DNA of 42,503 bases from an uncultured Nitrospira sp. (GTDB lineage: Bacteria > Nitrospirota > Nitrospiria > Nitrospirales > Nitrospiraceae): positions 1 through 42,503 of the forward strand of contig CABVRO010000012.1 of the NCBI GenBank assembly GCA_902500715.1, in the 5' to 3' direction. Shown here one piece after another: positions 14,037-22,495 of this stretch (its first letter is position 1; every line of letters starts with the position of its first letter). A program made the position numbers and the translations under genes. The notes below the pieces were generated by a model. That model was not told the origin of the DNA. It did not search any database and was given only the letters and a program-made list of their open reading frames with translations.

Positions 14037-14603
14037 GTGATGATGACTCGTTGCTTAATACTCTTGGTGGTCGGTGCGGTCATGATGCTCTGTGGAGGAT
14101 TTTCTGCAGACGCCCGCGAGGGATTGTCTTCCTCGCCGGCCGTGCCGATGCCGGTCGTTGAGCGCATTCCTCAGGTCGATGAAGAGGCGCCGAATTTTCT
14201 GTTGAGGGATTCCGAGGGGTTCAACGTCACGCTCGATCAGTTTCGAGGGAAAGTCGTGCTCTTGAATTTCTGGGCGACCTGGTGCGGGCCTTGTAAAATC
14301 GAGATGCCGGCAATGGAGCGACTGTATCGAAGCTTCAGCCGTAAGGATTTTGAGATTCTCGCGGTCTCGACCGATGCCCAGGGCGCCGCCGTGACCCGTC
14401 CCTTTCAGCGCGAAGTGGGTTTTACCTTCCCTGTGCTCCACGACGCCGATTTTCGCATCGGGCTTCAGTATGGCGCACGCCAGCTCCCGATGACCTTTCT
14501 GATCGATCGCAAGGGCATTATTCGAAACCGGATTCCAGGGGCCAGAGACTGGAGCGCTCCTGCCGGGAAGCGCCTGGTTGAATCGTTGTTGCAGGGGTCC
14601 TGA
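14037..14603 (+). CDS. Second TlpA/ResA-like periplasmic thioredoxin
   Basis: A 188-residue paralogue of the gene just upstream. Here the N-terminus (MTRCLILLVVGAVMMLCGG then SADA) looks like a cleavable signal peptide rather than a retained anchor. The redox motif is WCGPC near residues 82-86, preceded by VVLLNFWATW, and a LPMTFLID cis-proline loop follows. The start is a run GTG-ATG-ATG immediately after the previous stop, so any of three adjacent codons could initiate. Two tandem ResA-like proteins may split work between apocytochrome reduction and another periplasmic thiol substrate. That split is an inference. Confidence 0.9.
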   Translation: MMMTRCLILLVVGAVMMLCGGFSADAREGLSSSPAVPMPVVERIPQVDEEAPNFLLRDSEGFNVTLDQFRGKVVLLNFWATWCGPCKIEMPAMERLYRSFSRKDFEILAVSTDAQGAAVTRPFQREVGFTFPVLHDADFRIGLQYGARQLPMTFLIDRKGIIRNRIPGARDWSAPAGKRLVESLLQGS

Positions 14604-14605
14604 GC

Positions 14606-15352
14606 ATGACTGACTCGGTGCAGTCGATTTCATTCGTTGCCGCCTTCTCTGCCGGGCTGCTGTCGTTCGTGTCGCCTTGCGTGTTGCCGCTCGTCCCGTC
14701 CTACATTTCCTACATCACCGGACTCTCGATCGAACAGCTCACGGACGTTTCCGAACGGAACCGCTTCCGGAAAGCGATCATTTTAAATTCCCTGTTGTTC
14801 ATCGCGGGGTTTTCGACGGTGTTTGTCGCGTTCGGGGCATCGGCCAGCCTGTTGGGCCAGGCGTTGATTACCTACCAGGAGCATCTGCGCCGGTTCGGTG
14901 GCATCGTGGTGATCGTCTTCGGCCTTTATCTCCTCGGTATCTTGAATTTGAACTTTCTGAAAATGGAGCACCGGTATCAGTTCCGAAACCGCCCGGCCGG
15001 GTTTCTGGGCTCGTTCCTGATCGGCATCGCGTTTGCCGCAGGCTGGACTCCCTGCGTCGGACCTGTCCTCGGGACGATCCTGCTCTATGCCAGTACGACT
15101 GAATCGATGCTCAGTGGCGTGGTCTTGCTGACCTTTTATTCGCTGGGGTTGGCTCTACCGCTGTTTCTCACCGCGCTCGGCGTCGATCGATTTCTCAGTT
15201 ACTTTAAAGAAGTGCGCGCATATCTCTGGGGTGTGTCGACGGTGAGCGGGGTGTTGCTCATCGTGGTGGGTGTGATGATCTATGCCAATTCGCTGACCAT
15301 GATCACGAGCTTTCTCGAACGCTATGGGATCGGCTGGTATCTCGGTCAGTAA
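14606..15352 (+). CDS. ccdA: Cytochrome c biogenesis transmembrane thiol transporter CcdA
   Basis: A 248-residue polytopic protein of the DsbD-gamma/CcdA family. It moves reducing equivalents from cytoplasmic thioredoxin across the membrane. The two redox cysteines are C25 in FVSPCVLPLVPSY and C150 in GWTPCVGPVLG, in the usual positions of helices 1 and 4. Six hydrophobic segments are visible. It starts two bases after the second tlpA-like gene and ends the operon. It is the natural electron donor for both thioredoxins encoded upstream. Confidence 0.95.
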   Translation: MTDSVQSISFVAAFSAGLLSFVSPCVLPLVPSYISYITGLSIEQLTDVSERNRFRKAIILNSLLFIAGFSTVFVAFGASASLLGQALITYQEHLRRFGGIVVIVFGLYLLGILNLNFLKMEHRYQFRNRPAGFLGSFLIGIAFAAGWTPCVGPVLGTILLYASTTESMLSGVVLLTFYSLGLALPLFLTALGVDRFLSYFKEVRAYLWGVSTVSGVLLIVVGVMIYANSLTMITSFLERYGIGWYLGQ

Positions 15353-15389
15353 CTCGGCTCCGTCTTTTCCTTTCCTATCGGGCTCCCTC

Positions 15390-15419
15390 TTGACGCCTGC
15401 GTTACAGTGCGTGTGTTAT
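15390..15419 (+). promoter_or_regulatory. Predicted promoter upstream of the geranylgeranyl reductase-like gene
   Basis: TTGACG is followed after 18 bp by TGTTAT, ending 52 bp before the chosen ATG. It is a moderate match to sigma70 and fits the break after ccdA. Confidence 0.4.
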
Positions 15420-15471
15420 CCATGGCCCACGCCGGGCCGGAGTGCTGTGTCCTTCAATTGGTAGCTGCGGC

Positions 15472-16680
15472 ATGGCTGAGAGACAATTGGCCACAACCTA
15501 CGATGTGATTATTGTCGGAATGGGGCCGGCGGGAGCGGTTGCTGCTGCGGCGCTCTGTCGTGGGGGCCTGACGGTACTCGGTTTCGACAAGGACGCCCAT
15601 CCCCGTTACAAGGTCTGCGGCGGGGGGCTCTCGGCGCGTATCGACCGGCTCCTAGAGCCCGGCTTCAAATCGGTTGTCGAACAGACGGTCACCGGGGTCC
15701 AGTTTGTCTATCGCGGGCGGGATCCGCTGCTCATTGAATCCTCTCAACCGATCGCCTACATGGTCATGCGCGATCGTTTCGATCACTACCTTGTGCAACA
15801 GGCGATTCAAGCCGGAACCGAGCTCCGGACCGGTGAAGGGGTGGTCGAGGTCATCCAGGATTCCGATGGTGTGGACGTGGTGACGCAGGAGGCACGGTAT
15901 CGCGCAAAGCTGGTGATCGGTGCGGATGGCGCCAATAGTCTGGTCGCGCGGCAGCTGTTTCCCAACCGTTCCCTGTATCGGGCGCCGGCGCTTGAAAGTG
16001 AGGTGCAGCTCGGCCATAGCCGTCACTATCCGAGTGCAACCACGATCCTTGTGGATGTGGGGGCCGCCCGTCAGGGCTATGGATGGATTTTCCCCAAGGA
16101 GAACGGCTTGTCTGTGGGGGTAGGAGAATTTCGTCGCAAATCGAATGGTTTGCGCACGACTTTCGATCGGTTTGTCAGTGAAGCGCTGGGATGGTCCGGC
16201 CGAACGGTGCCGCGGCCGATCGGGCATCCAATCCCTGCCTATTCAGATTCGGAAGGCGGGCAGCGTGAGGACATTGGTTCCCCGTTCATCAGTGGGCGAG
16301 CGGCATTGGTGGGTGATGCCGGTCACTTGGTCGACCCGCTGTTCGGGGAAGGAATTTATTATGCAGTTCGATCGGGACAGCTCGTTGCCAGGGCGATACT
16401 GGGGAATCGTCATGATCATTGTGGATCGTTAGCCGACTATGCGGCCGCACTCGAGCGGGATATCTTGCCGGATTTCAGAATCACAGCGAGAATCGCCCGA
16501 GTCATGTATGCCTTCCCGCGCCTCGGCTTCAGGCTTCTCCGTCGCTACCAGGATGTGGTGCAGTCCTATTTTGAAGTTCTGCAGGGACGTACCACGGCCG
16601 CACAATTCCTGCCCGACGCGAAGAAACGCCTCAAGGCGTCGGTCAACGACCTGCTGCTCGAAGCATTACATTTACGATAA
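15472..16680 (+). CDS. Geranylgeranyl reductase family FAD-dependent oxidoreductase
   Basis: A 402-residue flavoprotein. The FAD dinucleotide motif VIIVGMGPAGAVAAAAL begins at residue ~13, the family block YKVCGGGLSARI follows, and the second FAD motif ALVGDAGHLVDPLFGEGI lies near residue 280. Members saturate isoprenoid chains of chlorophyll, quinones or lipids. With no photosynthesis genes here, a quinone side chain or a polyprenyl lipid is a possible substrate, but this is an inference. The ATG gives a normal N-terminus (MAERQLATTYD). A GTG ten codons upstream is possible but adds a cysteine-containing stretch unlike the family. Confidence 0.85.
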   Translation: MAERQLATTYDVIIVGMGPAGAVAAAALCRGGLTVLGFDKDAHPRYKVCGGGLSARIDRLLEPGFKSVVEQTVTGVQFVYRGRDPLLIESSQPIAYMVMRDRFDHYLVQQAIQAGTELRTGEGVVEVIQDSDGVDVVTQEARYRAKLVIGADGANSLVARQLFPNRSLYRAPALESEVQLGHSRHYPSATTILVDVGAARQGYGWIFPKENGLSVGVGEFRRKSNGLRTTFDRFVSEALGWSGRTVPRPIGHPIPAYSDSEGGQREDIGSPFISGRAALVGDAGHLVDPLFGEGIYYAVRSGQLVARAILGNRHDHCGSLADYAAALERDILPDFRITARIARVMYAFPRLGFRLLRRYQDVVQSYFEVLQGRTTAAQFLPDAKKRLKASVNDLLLEALHLR

Positions 16681-16847
16681 CAGGCAGGTGAACACGTCTG
16701 CCAATGGCGGTCTCGCATGACCCCGGCGCCTCACCGTCCCGGCGGAGCTGCCACTCTATTCGTCGCGACGTCGATCTCGTTGCAGTCTTGTGGGATGCCT
16801 TGTGAACGGCTTGTACATGAGTGGATGAACGGGAGGCTCGTGGCCTG

Positions 16848-17768
16848 TCAACACCAGGCGCCGAGCCGGCAGGAAACGAACGGCTGTCCAAGGGAGAGCG
16901 CCGGCGAATTCTTGAGGTTGGGGATGCGTGGTGACGCAGAAGGCGTGAAGTTCGACGATGGCACGGAGGCCGCAAGCAGCGTGGTCGAAGATGGATTCTG
17001 CGAAGTCGGTGTGTCGGTCTTGGCCGCGACGGTCGGCGCAGGTGGCGACGATTTCTTCTCCAGCTTGGCCAGCAATCGGCGGCCATCACCGGTGTTCTCG
17101 CTGTTCGGATACTTCTCGGCTAGAAGTTGCAGCTTTTCCATCGCCCAATCATCCGCCCCGAGCTCCTGATAGGTGAGGGCCAGATAGTACAAGGCCTCCG
17201 GCGCCACCTTCTTATCCGGATAGTCTTTCATAATCTGATCGAATCGATGCGCGGCTGCCAGATAGGAGGCACGACGATAGTAAAACTGACCGACGAACAG
17301 GTGCGTCTGAGCGAGCCAATCGTGGCAATCGGCAATACGCTGGAGCGCTTGCGCTTCGTACTTGCTGCCGGGGAAATCCTTCCGCAGTTTTTCAAACGCG
17401 ACGATGGCCTTTTGGATCGGTTCCGGGTCCCGGTCGATCGATTTGGCCATCCGGAGGTGGCTTTCTGCTAGACGGAGCTGGGCATATACCGCCAGTTGAT
17501 GGGCCCGATGCAATTCCAGGAAATGCTGGTATTCGACGATAGCCTCGGCAAACTCCTCCTTGTCGAAGAATGCTTCGCCGCGCTTCATGATCACGTTGGG
17601 ATCGTAGTTCTTCTCGATCGTGTCGCCGAGGAAGATCTGCTCATCCGTGCCGCTTACGGGTTTGGCGTCGGCGGTCGTCTTCGGTTTGCTGGAGCATCCC
17701 GCTGCAAGCCATAACATGCCCACCACGATGGTGAGACCGACACACAACCCCCTTGAATGCCTGTGCAT
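16848..17768 (-). CDS. bamD: Outer membrane assembly lipoprotein BamD-like
   Basis: A 306-residue lipoprotein. The signal peptide ends in LAAGC (lipobox, cysteine near residue 25). Residues ~55-240 contain TPR-like helical repeats (GEAFFDKEEFAEAIVEYQHFL, LRKDFPGSKYEAQAL, IMKDYPDKKVAPEALYYLA, AEKYPNSEN) typical of BamD/YfiO. The Bam complex inserts beta-barrel proteins into the outer membrane. A Ser/Pro/Thr-rich C-terminal tail of about 60 residues is extra and probably disordered. AAGGAGT before the ATG supports the start. A YbgF-like protein is the alternative, but the single N-terminal lipobox and repeat spacing favour BamD. Confidence 0.82.
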   Translation of the reverse strand: MHRHSRGLCVGLTIVVGMLWLAAGCSSKPKTTADAKPVSGTDEQIFLGDTIEKNYDPNVIMKRGEAFFDKEEFAEAIVEYQHFLELHRAHQLAVYAQLRLAESHLRMAKSIDRDPEPIQKAIVAFEKLRKDFPGSKYEAQALQRIADCHDWLAQTHLFVGQFYYRRASYLAAAHRFDQIMKDYPDKKVAPEALYYLALTYQELGADDWAMEKLQLLAEKYPNSENTGDGRRLLAKLEKKSSPPAPTVAAKTDTPTSQNPSSTTLLAASVPSSNFTPSASPRIPNLKNSPALSLGQPFVSCRLGAWC

Positions 17769-17871
17769 CCAGCGACTCCTTCGGTAGATACTTGAAACCA
17801 GGACTGATCGTAACTATACAATTTTTCTAGCAGATCGGGAGTCGAAAAGCAACGAATTCGGTTTGTGGAGG

Positions 17872-17900
17872 TTGACCCTCCTGGGTCCGGGTCCTATAAT
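17872..17900 (+). promoter_or_regulatory. Predicted sigma70 promoter for the fabH-like gene
   Basis: TTGACC is followed after exactly 17 bp by TATAAT, with the coding start ~58 bp downstream. A GACCC-tcct-GGGTC inverted repeat starts in the -35 box and runs into the spacer, and could be an operator. Confidence 0.7.
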
Positions 17901-17957
17901 CTCGCCGCATCTCGTGAGACCGTCTGATGGCTGACCCCTGACGGCCTTCAACGACGA

Positions 17958-18971
17958 GTGAGTAGGAACCTCAACCTCGTGAAGCGCAGTCGCATTGTCG
18001 GAACCGGTTCGTATGTGCCCTCCCGGGTTGTAGACAACCAGGAGGTCGCGGCTCCGCTCGGCCTGGTCCCGGACCAGATTGTCGCCTTGACCGGGATTCG
18101 GACCAGGCACTGGGTAGAGCAGGGCCAGGCGTCTTCGGACTTGGCGGTGGTCGCCGGGCAGCGCGCGTGCGAGGCGGCGGGCATATCTCCACAGTCTGTC
18201 GATGCGATTCTTGTTTCAACGACCTCTCCTGACAGTGCATTTCCCTCGACGGCTTGCCATGTCCAACGTGCACTGGGCGCGAATCCGATCATGGCATTCG
18301 ACCTGTCGGCTTCCTGCTCAGGGTTTCTCTATGGGTTATCGATGGCGGACGTCATGATTCGGAGCGGGCAGATTCGGTCCTGCCTGGTCATTGCCGCCGA
18401 AGTGAAATCACGGTGCCTCGATACGAGGGACAGAGAGACGGCCATACTGTTCGGCGATGGCGCCGGTGCGGTGCTGGTTGTGCAGGAGGATTCATCCCAA
18501 CCGGTGGCTCCGGGCATTCTTGGTGTGCGCCTCTATGCCGACGGGTCGGGCCACGGCCTGATTACGATTCCCGCCGGAGGATCGCGGAAGCCCGTCGGGG
18601 TGGACACCCTCCGTGCGAGCGAGCACATGCTGCGCATGCAAGGCCGCGCGGTGTTTCGATCGGCGGTCCGTCGCCTGGAGCAGGCAATGATCGATGTCCT
18701 AAAAGAGTTCGGACTTACGGTCGGCGATGTGACAAGGGTCGTTGCCCATCAGGCCAATGCGCGGATTTTGGAGCAGCTACGTCGTCGTCTCGGCCTCCCG
18801 CAGGAGGCGGTCTACTCGGTGATTGAACAGTATGGGAATACATCGTCGGCCTCCCTGCCGATCGCGCTGGATCAGGCGGTTCGGACACAGCGACTTGCGG
18901 CAGGGGATCTGGTGTTGTTGGGCGCATTCGGCGGGGGCTTGACCTGGGCGACAGGACTGGTGCGCTGGTAA
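17958..18971 (+). CDS. Beta-ketoacyl-ACP synthase III (FabH-type)
   Basis: A 337-residue condensing enzyme of normal length. The Cys-His-Asn triad is complete: C120 in DLSASCSGF, H264 in VAHQANARI and N294 in YGNTSSAS. FabH starts fatty acid synthesis by condensing an acyl-CoA with malonyl-ACP. It stands alone, preceded by its own promoter, and is not next to other fab genes, so it may be a second copy with another acyl substrate. The start is uncertain: GTG at 17958 is used, but GTG at 17979 (MKRSRIVGTGSYVPS) resembles the usual FabH N-terminus better. Confidence 0.9.
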   Translation: MSRNLNLVKRSRIVGTGSYVPSRVVDNQEVAAPLGLVPDQIVALTGIRTRHWVEQGQASSDLAVVAGQRACEAAGISPQSVDAILVSTTSPDSAFPSTACHVQRALGANPIMAFDLSASCSGFLYGLSMADVMIRSGQIRSCLVIAAEVKSRCLDTRDRETAILFGDGAGAVLVVQEDSSQPVAPGILGVRLYADGSGHGLITIPAGGSRKPVGVDTLRASEHMLRMQGRAVFRSAVRRLEQAMIDVLKEFGLTVGDVTRVVAHQANARILEQLRRRLGLPQEAVYSVIEQYGNTSSASLPIALDQAVRTQRLAAGDLVLLGAFGGGLTWATGLVRW

Positions 18972-18995
18972 CCCCTCGCAGCTAGAAAGGACGTT

Positions 18996-19613
18996 ATGTT
19001 CGGTCTCATTCCTCGCGAAGAAGCGTTTTTCGATTTGTTCAAGAATGCGGCGCACAACATGATCGAGGGGAGTCGTCTCCTGAAAGACATGACGGAGGAT
19101 TTCCGGAATCCCATCGAAAAGGCCAAACGTATCAAGGACGTTGAGCATGTCGGGGACGGTATTACCCATGAGATTGCCAGGAAGCTGAACCAGACATTCA
19201 TCACGCCCATCGACCGAGAGGATATTCATGACCTCGCAAGCGCGTTGGACGATATTCTGGACGTGGTCGAGGCCATCGCCGACCGGTTTGTTCTCTATAA
19301 GGTAGCGGCTCCCACGGAGGCGGCCATCCGATTAGCGAATGTGTTGTATCAGGCCGCGGTGGAAGTTGGGGCGACGGTAGACTTGCTGGGCAAGTCGCAC
19401 CAGGCTGTCACAGAGTGCAGCGTACGGGTCAACAGCCTTGAGAACGAAGCCGATCGCCTTTCTCGCGATGCCATTTCCTCGCTGTTTGAGAAGGAAACGG
19501 ACCCGATCGCCGTGATCAAGTGGAAAGAGATCTACGAAAACTTCGAAGCGGGGACGGATCGGTGCGAAGATGTCGCCAATATTCTTGAGCGCATCGCGTT
19601 AAAGCACACGTGA
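18996..19613 (+). CDS. PhoU-like DUF47 family protein (phosphate transport accessory)
   Basis: A 205-residue, largely helical protein of the DUF47/TIGR00153 family. It opens with FGLIPREEAFFDLF and carries the conserved DVEHVGDGITHEIARKLN-like helix near residue 47, plus NSLENEADRLSRDAISSLF near residue 150. These acidic helices resemble PhoU metal-binding motifs. Such proteins are normally encoded next to PiT transporters and are thought to modulate them. Here the PiT gene begins 64 bp downstream. AGAAAGGACG precedes the ATG. Confidence 0.92.
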   Translation: MFGLIPREEAFFDLFKNAAHNMIEGSRLLKDMTEDFRNPIEKAKRIKDVEHVGDGITHEIARKLNQTFITPIDREDIHDLASALDDILDVVEAIADRFVLYKVAAPTEAAIRLANVLYQAAVEVGATVDLLGKSHQAVTECSVRVNSLENEADRLSRDAISSLFEKETDPIAVIKWKEIYENFEAGTDRCEDVANILERIALKHT

Positions 19614-19677
19614 GCGTCCTCCGCGTCTCCCTCGACACCAATCCTGATCACTATTCAAAGGGTAGGAATCGGCATTC

Positions 19678-20670
19678 ATGGCTGAACTGAGCGGGTTGTT
19701 GTTGGTCGTCGTGATTCTGGCATTGCTCTTTGATTTTTCCAACGGCTGGCACGATAGCGCCAATGCCATTGCGACCGTAGTGTCGACGCGCGTGGTGAGT
19801 CCGTCCACGGCGGTGCTGGTGGCTGGGGTGCTCAATGTGGCCGGGGCGTTCATGTCGACGGCTGTCGCCAAGATGGTCGGAACCGGGATCGTCGATCCGC
19901 AGTCGGTGACGCAGGCGGTGGTAGCCTCGGCCCTGGCCGGGGCGATTGTGTGGAATTTTGTGACCCTGTTGCTGGGACTTCCGACCAGCTCTTCTCATGC
20001 GCTGATCGGGGGTCTGGTCGGTGCCGCGCTTGCACATGGCGGCACGGCGGCCGTCAAGTTTTCAGGCCTGCGCTCGGTGCTTGAGGCGATGGTGTTGTCG
20101 CCGTTTTTCGGGTTTGCCATCGGGTTGGTGCTGATGGTGATCCTGAGTTGGATGTTTTTTCGGGTGCCGCGCGCCTTGGCCTTGCGGTTGTTCTCACGCA
20201 TGCAGCTGGTCTCCGCCAGTTTCATGGCATTCAGCCACGGGGCGAACGATGCGCAGAAGGCGATGGGGATCATCACGCTGGCGTTGGTATCTGCCGGAGT
20301 GCTTCCGACGGCGGACGTGCCCACCTGGGTGATCGGTTCCTGTGCCGTGGCGATGGGGCTCGGCACGGCGGTCGGCGGGTGGCGGATCGTGCGTACGCTC
20401 GGCATGCGAATCGTGAAGCTGGAGCCGGTCCATGGCTTCGCGGCTGAAACCGGAGCCGCCATTGTGCTGCTGGCGACGGCGCATATCGGTCTGCCGGTCA
20501 GTACGACTCATACCATCACCTCCACCGTCATGGGTGTCGGGGCGGTCAAGCGGCTCTCGGCGGTGCGTTGGGGCGTGACCAGACGAATCCTGTCGGCGTG
20601 GCTCTTCACCTTGCCGGGGGCTGCGCTCCTGTCGACTATCTGCTACCTGTTTCTGTCGAAACTGCAGTAG
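19678..20670 (+). CDS. pit: Low-affinity inorganic phosphate transporter, PiT family
   Basis: A 330-residue polytopic protein with about ten hydrophobic segments. The duplicated family signature is visible as NGWHDSANAIAT near residue 22 and SHGANDAQKAMGII near residue 185. TSSSHALIGG and VSTTHTITSTVMGVGAV also mark the two repeats. It imports phosphate with a cation. It follows a PhoU-like protein and faces phoBR, so the block forms a phosphate uptake and sensing module. Its last 35 bp overlap the 3' end of phoR on the other strand. Confidence 0.95.
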   Translation: MAELSGLLLVVVILALLFDFSNGWHDSANAIATVVSTRVVSPSTAVLVAGVLNVAGAFMSTAVAKMVGTGIVDPQSVTQAVVASALAGAIVWNFVTLLLGLPTSSSHALIGGLVGAALAHGGTAAVKFSGLRSVLEAMVLSPFFGFAIGLVLMVILSWMFFRVPRALALRLFSRMQLVSASFMAFSHGANDAQKAMGIITLALVSAGVLPTADVPTWVIGSCAVAMGLGTAVGGWRIVRTLGMRIVKLEPVHGFAAETGAAIVLLATAHIGLPVSTTHTITSTVMGVGAVKRLSAVRWGVTRRILSAWLFTLPGAALLSTICYLFLSKLQ

Positions 20671-22495
20671 ACGATTCTTGCGCGACGGGGAGGTGGACCA
20701 CGAATCGACTCCCTCTGGGCGTATTGCCTTCCACCCAGACCTGCCCGCTATGGGCTTCCACGATATGCTTGACGATGGCGAGGCCCAGCCCGGTCCCGCC
20801 GAGTTCGCGCGAGCGGGCTTTATCGACCCGGTAGAATCGCTCGAAGACACGCGGCCGGTCCGCCTCAGGGATGCCGATTCCCGAGTCGGCCACGACGACT
20901 TCGATCATCGCGCGGGGCGGGGTCGTCCGGAGATGTGTGGCGTTGCGGATCGCCATGGAGATCCGTCCCTGATCCGGGGTGTATTTCACCGCGTTTTCGA
21001 GCAGGTTGATGAAGACCTGCACCAGCCGTTCCTCATCGCCCTCGACCACCCAATATTCGTCCGGGAGTGACAGCTCGATCGTGTGATGTTTCTTGTCCGC
21101 CAGGGGTTTGATCACCGCCACGGTTCGTTCCAGCAGCGCCCGTAAGTCCACCGGCTCACGACGGAACAGGACCTGCCCGGACTCGATTTGCGACAACTGC
21201 AGCAGGTCATCCAGAATCAGATTCAGCCGGTTGCTCTGGCGCATGATGATTTCCAGGAAGGCCGTCGCCGTCGCCGGCTCGTCTTTGCCTCCATCCAGCA
21301 GCGCCTCGACATAGCCCTTGATGGACGTCAGCGGCGTGCGCAGTTCGTGCGACACGTTGGCGACGAAATCTTTCCGGATTTTTTCCAGCCGGCGCAGTTC
21401 CGTGATGTCGTGAAACACAAATACGGCGCAGGCTTCCTGCTCGCGGCTGCCTCCGGCGATCGAGGCTTCGACCCGCAGACATCGCCCGCTGGGCGAGAGG
21501 GTAATTTCGCCGCCTTGCCCGGATCGGGTCTGTAGCACGGAGGAGACAAGGGCGGTCAGCCCTTCGTGCCGGATGAGTTCGGCATAGTGCCGGCCCCGCG
21601 ATTCCGTCAGTTCCAGAGAGAACATCCGTTCCAGCGCCGGATTCACCTGGACGACGGTGCCGCGATAATCCAGCACCATGACGCCCTCGACCATGGCGAT
21701 CAGCATGGCTAACAGTTGCGCGCGGTCGTCCGAAACCTCCTTGATTTTGGTTTCCAGCTGGTCGGTCATCTGGTTGAGGGTTTGCGCGAGCAGGCCGACT
21801 TCGTCTGTCGAGGAGACCACCAGCCGGACGCCGGGCGTCCCGCCGGCAAGTTGGCGGGCGGCTGCGGCCATCTCTGAGAGCGGTTTCGTGAGATTGCGCG
21901 AGACCCAGAGGCTCAGGGTCATGGCCAGCAGGAAGGCCGCGCCGAACGCCGTCGCTAAGTCCTGCTGAATGTGCCGCACGCGCTCATCGATCGAGGTCAG
22001 CGGAAGCCCGAGTCTGATGACGGGAATGCCGGGCTGCGCCGGCGTCGAGGCCGACAGCAGGCGGGCGACATAATACGTGCGTTCTCCGGTGGTCTGGCTG
22101 GCCCGGATATCCATCCCGCGTCCCGATCGCAGGGCCTGCGCGACTTCCGGCCGCGAGAGATGGTTTTCGACGTGAGTCAGCCCTTCAGTCGGCACGGCGC
22201 TGTCGGCGACGACGGTGCCGTCCTGCCGGATCACGGTGATGCGGAGGTGGGCCTGCTGGCTCAGGTCGCGAACGGTGGCGTGGAGCAGGGGGCCTGGTAC
22301 GGTCGATCCGGACTGATCGAACAACGGCCGGAGAGTCATGGCGGCTAAGCCGCTGCTGGTCTCCAGCGTCTCCGCCATGCGGCTGAGTTCAGTTTGCTCC
22401 ACCGAGCGGATGACCAGCCACCCCGCGACGGCCAAGCCGACGAAGACGGCGGCGAGGGTGCCCAGGGCGACTTTCCACCGGATGCCGAGGTTCAT
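20636..22495 (-). CDS. phoR: Phosphate regulon sensor histidine kinase PhoR-like
   Basis: A 619-residue membrane kinase. TM1 is at residues ~8-29, a periplasmic domain covers ~30-178, and TM2 is near 180-198. HAMP follows (~199-250), then a PAS domain (~258-362). The HisKA domain has H383 in VSHELRTPLTS. The ATPase domain shows NLLENAVKYT (N box), DSGIGIPEADR, ERFYRV and GGTGLGLAIVKHIV. The large periplasmic domain is longer than in E. coli PhoR. The ATG overlaps the phoB stop as ATGA, so translation is coupled. PhoR is inferred from the partner and the neighbouring PiT/DUF47 genes. Confidence 0.9.
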   Translation of the reverse strand: MNLGIRWKVALGTLAAVFVGLAVAGWLVIRSVEQTELSRMAETLETSSGLAAMTLRPLFDQSGSTVPGPLLHATVRDLSQQAHLRITVIRQDGTVVADSAVPTEGLTHVENHLSRPEVAQALRSGRGMDIRASQTTGERTYYVARLLSASTPAQPGIPVIRLGLPLTSIDERVRHIQQDLATAFGAAFLLAMTLSLWVSRNLTKPLSEMAAAARQLAGGTPGVRLVVSSTDEVGLLAQTLNQMTDQLETKIKEVSDDRAQLLAMLIAMVEGVMVLDYRGTVVQVNPALERMFSLELTESRGRHYAELIRHEGLTALVSSVLQTRSGQGGEITLSPSGRCLRVEASIAGGSREQEACAVFVFHDITELRRLEKIRKDFVANVSHELRTPLTSIKGYVEALLDGGKDEPATATAFLEIIMRQSNRLNLILDDLLQLSQIESGQVLFRREPVDLRALLERTVAVIKPLADKKHHTIELSLPDEYWVVEGDEERLVQVFINLLENAVKYTPDQGRISMAIRNATHLRTTPPRAMIEVVVADSGIGIPEADRPRVFERFYRVDKARSRELGGTGLGLAIVKHIVEAHSGQVWVEGNTPRGSRFVVHLPVAQESSTAVSTETGSR

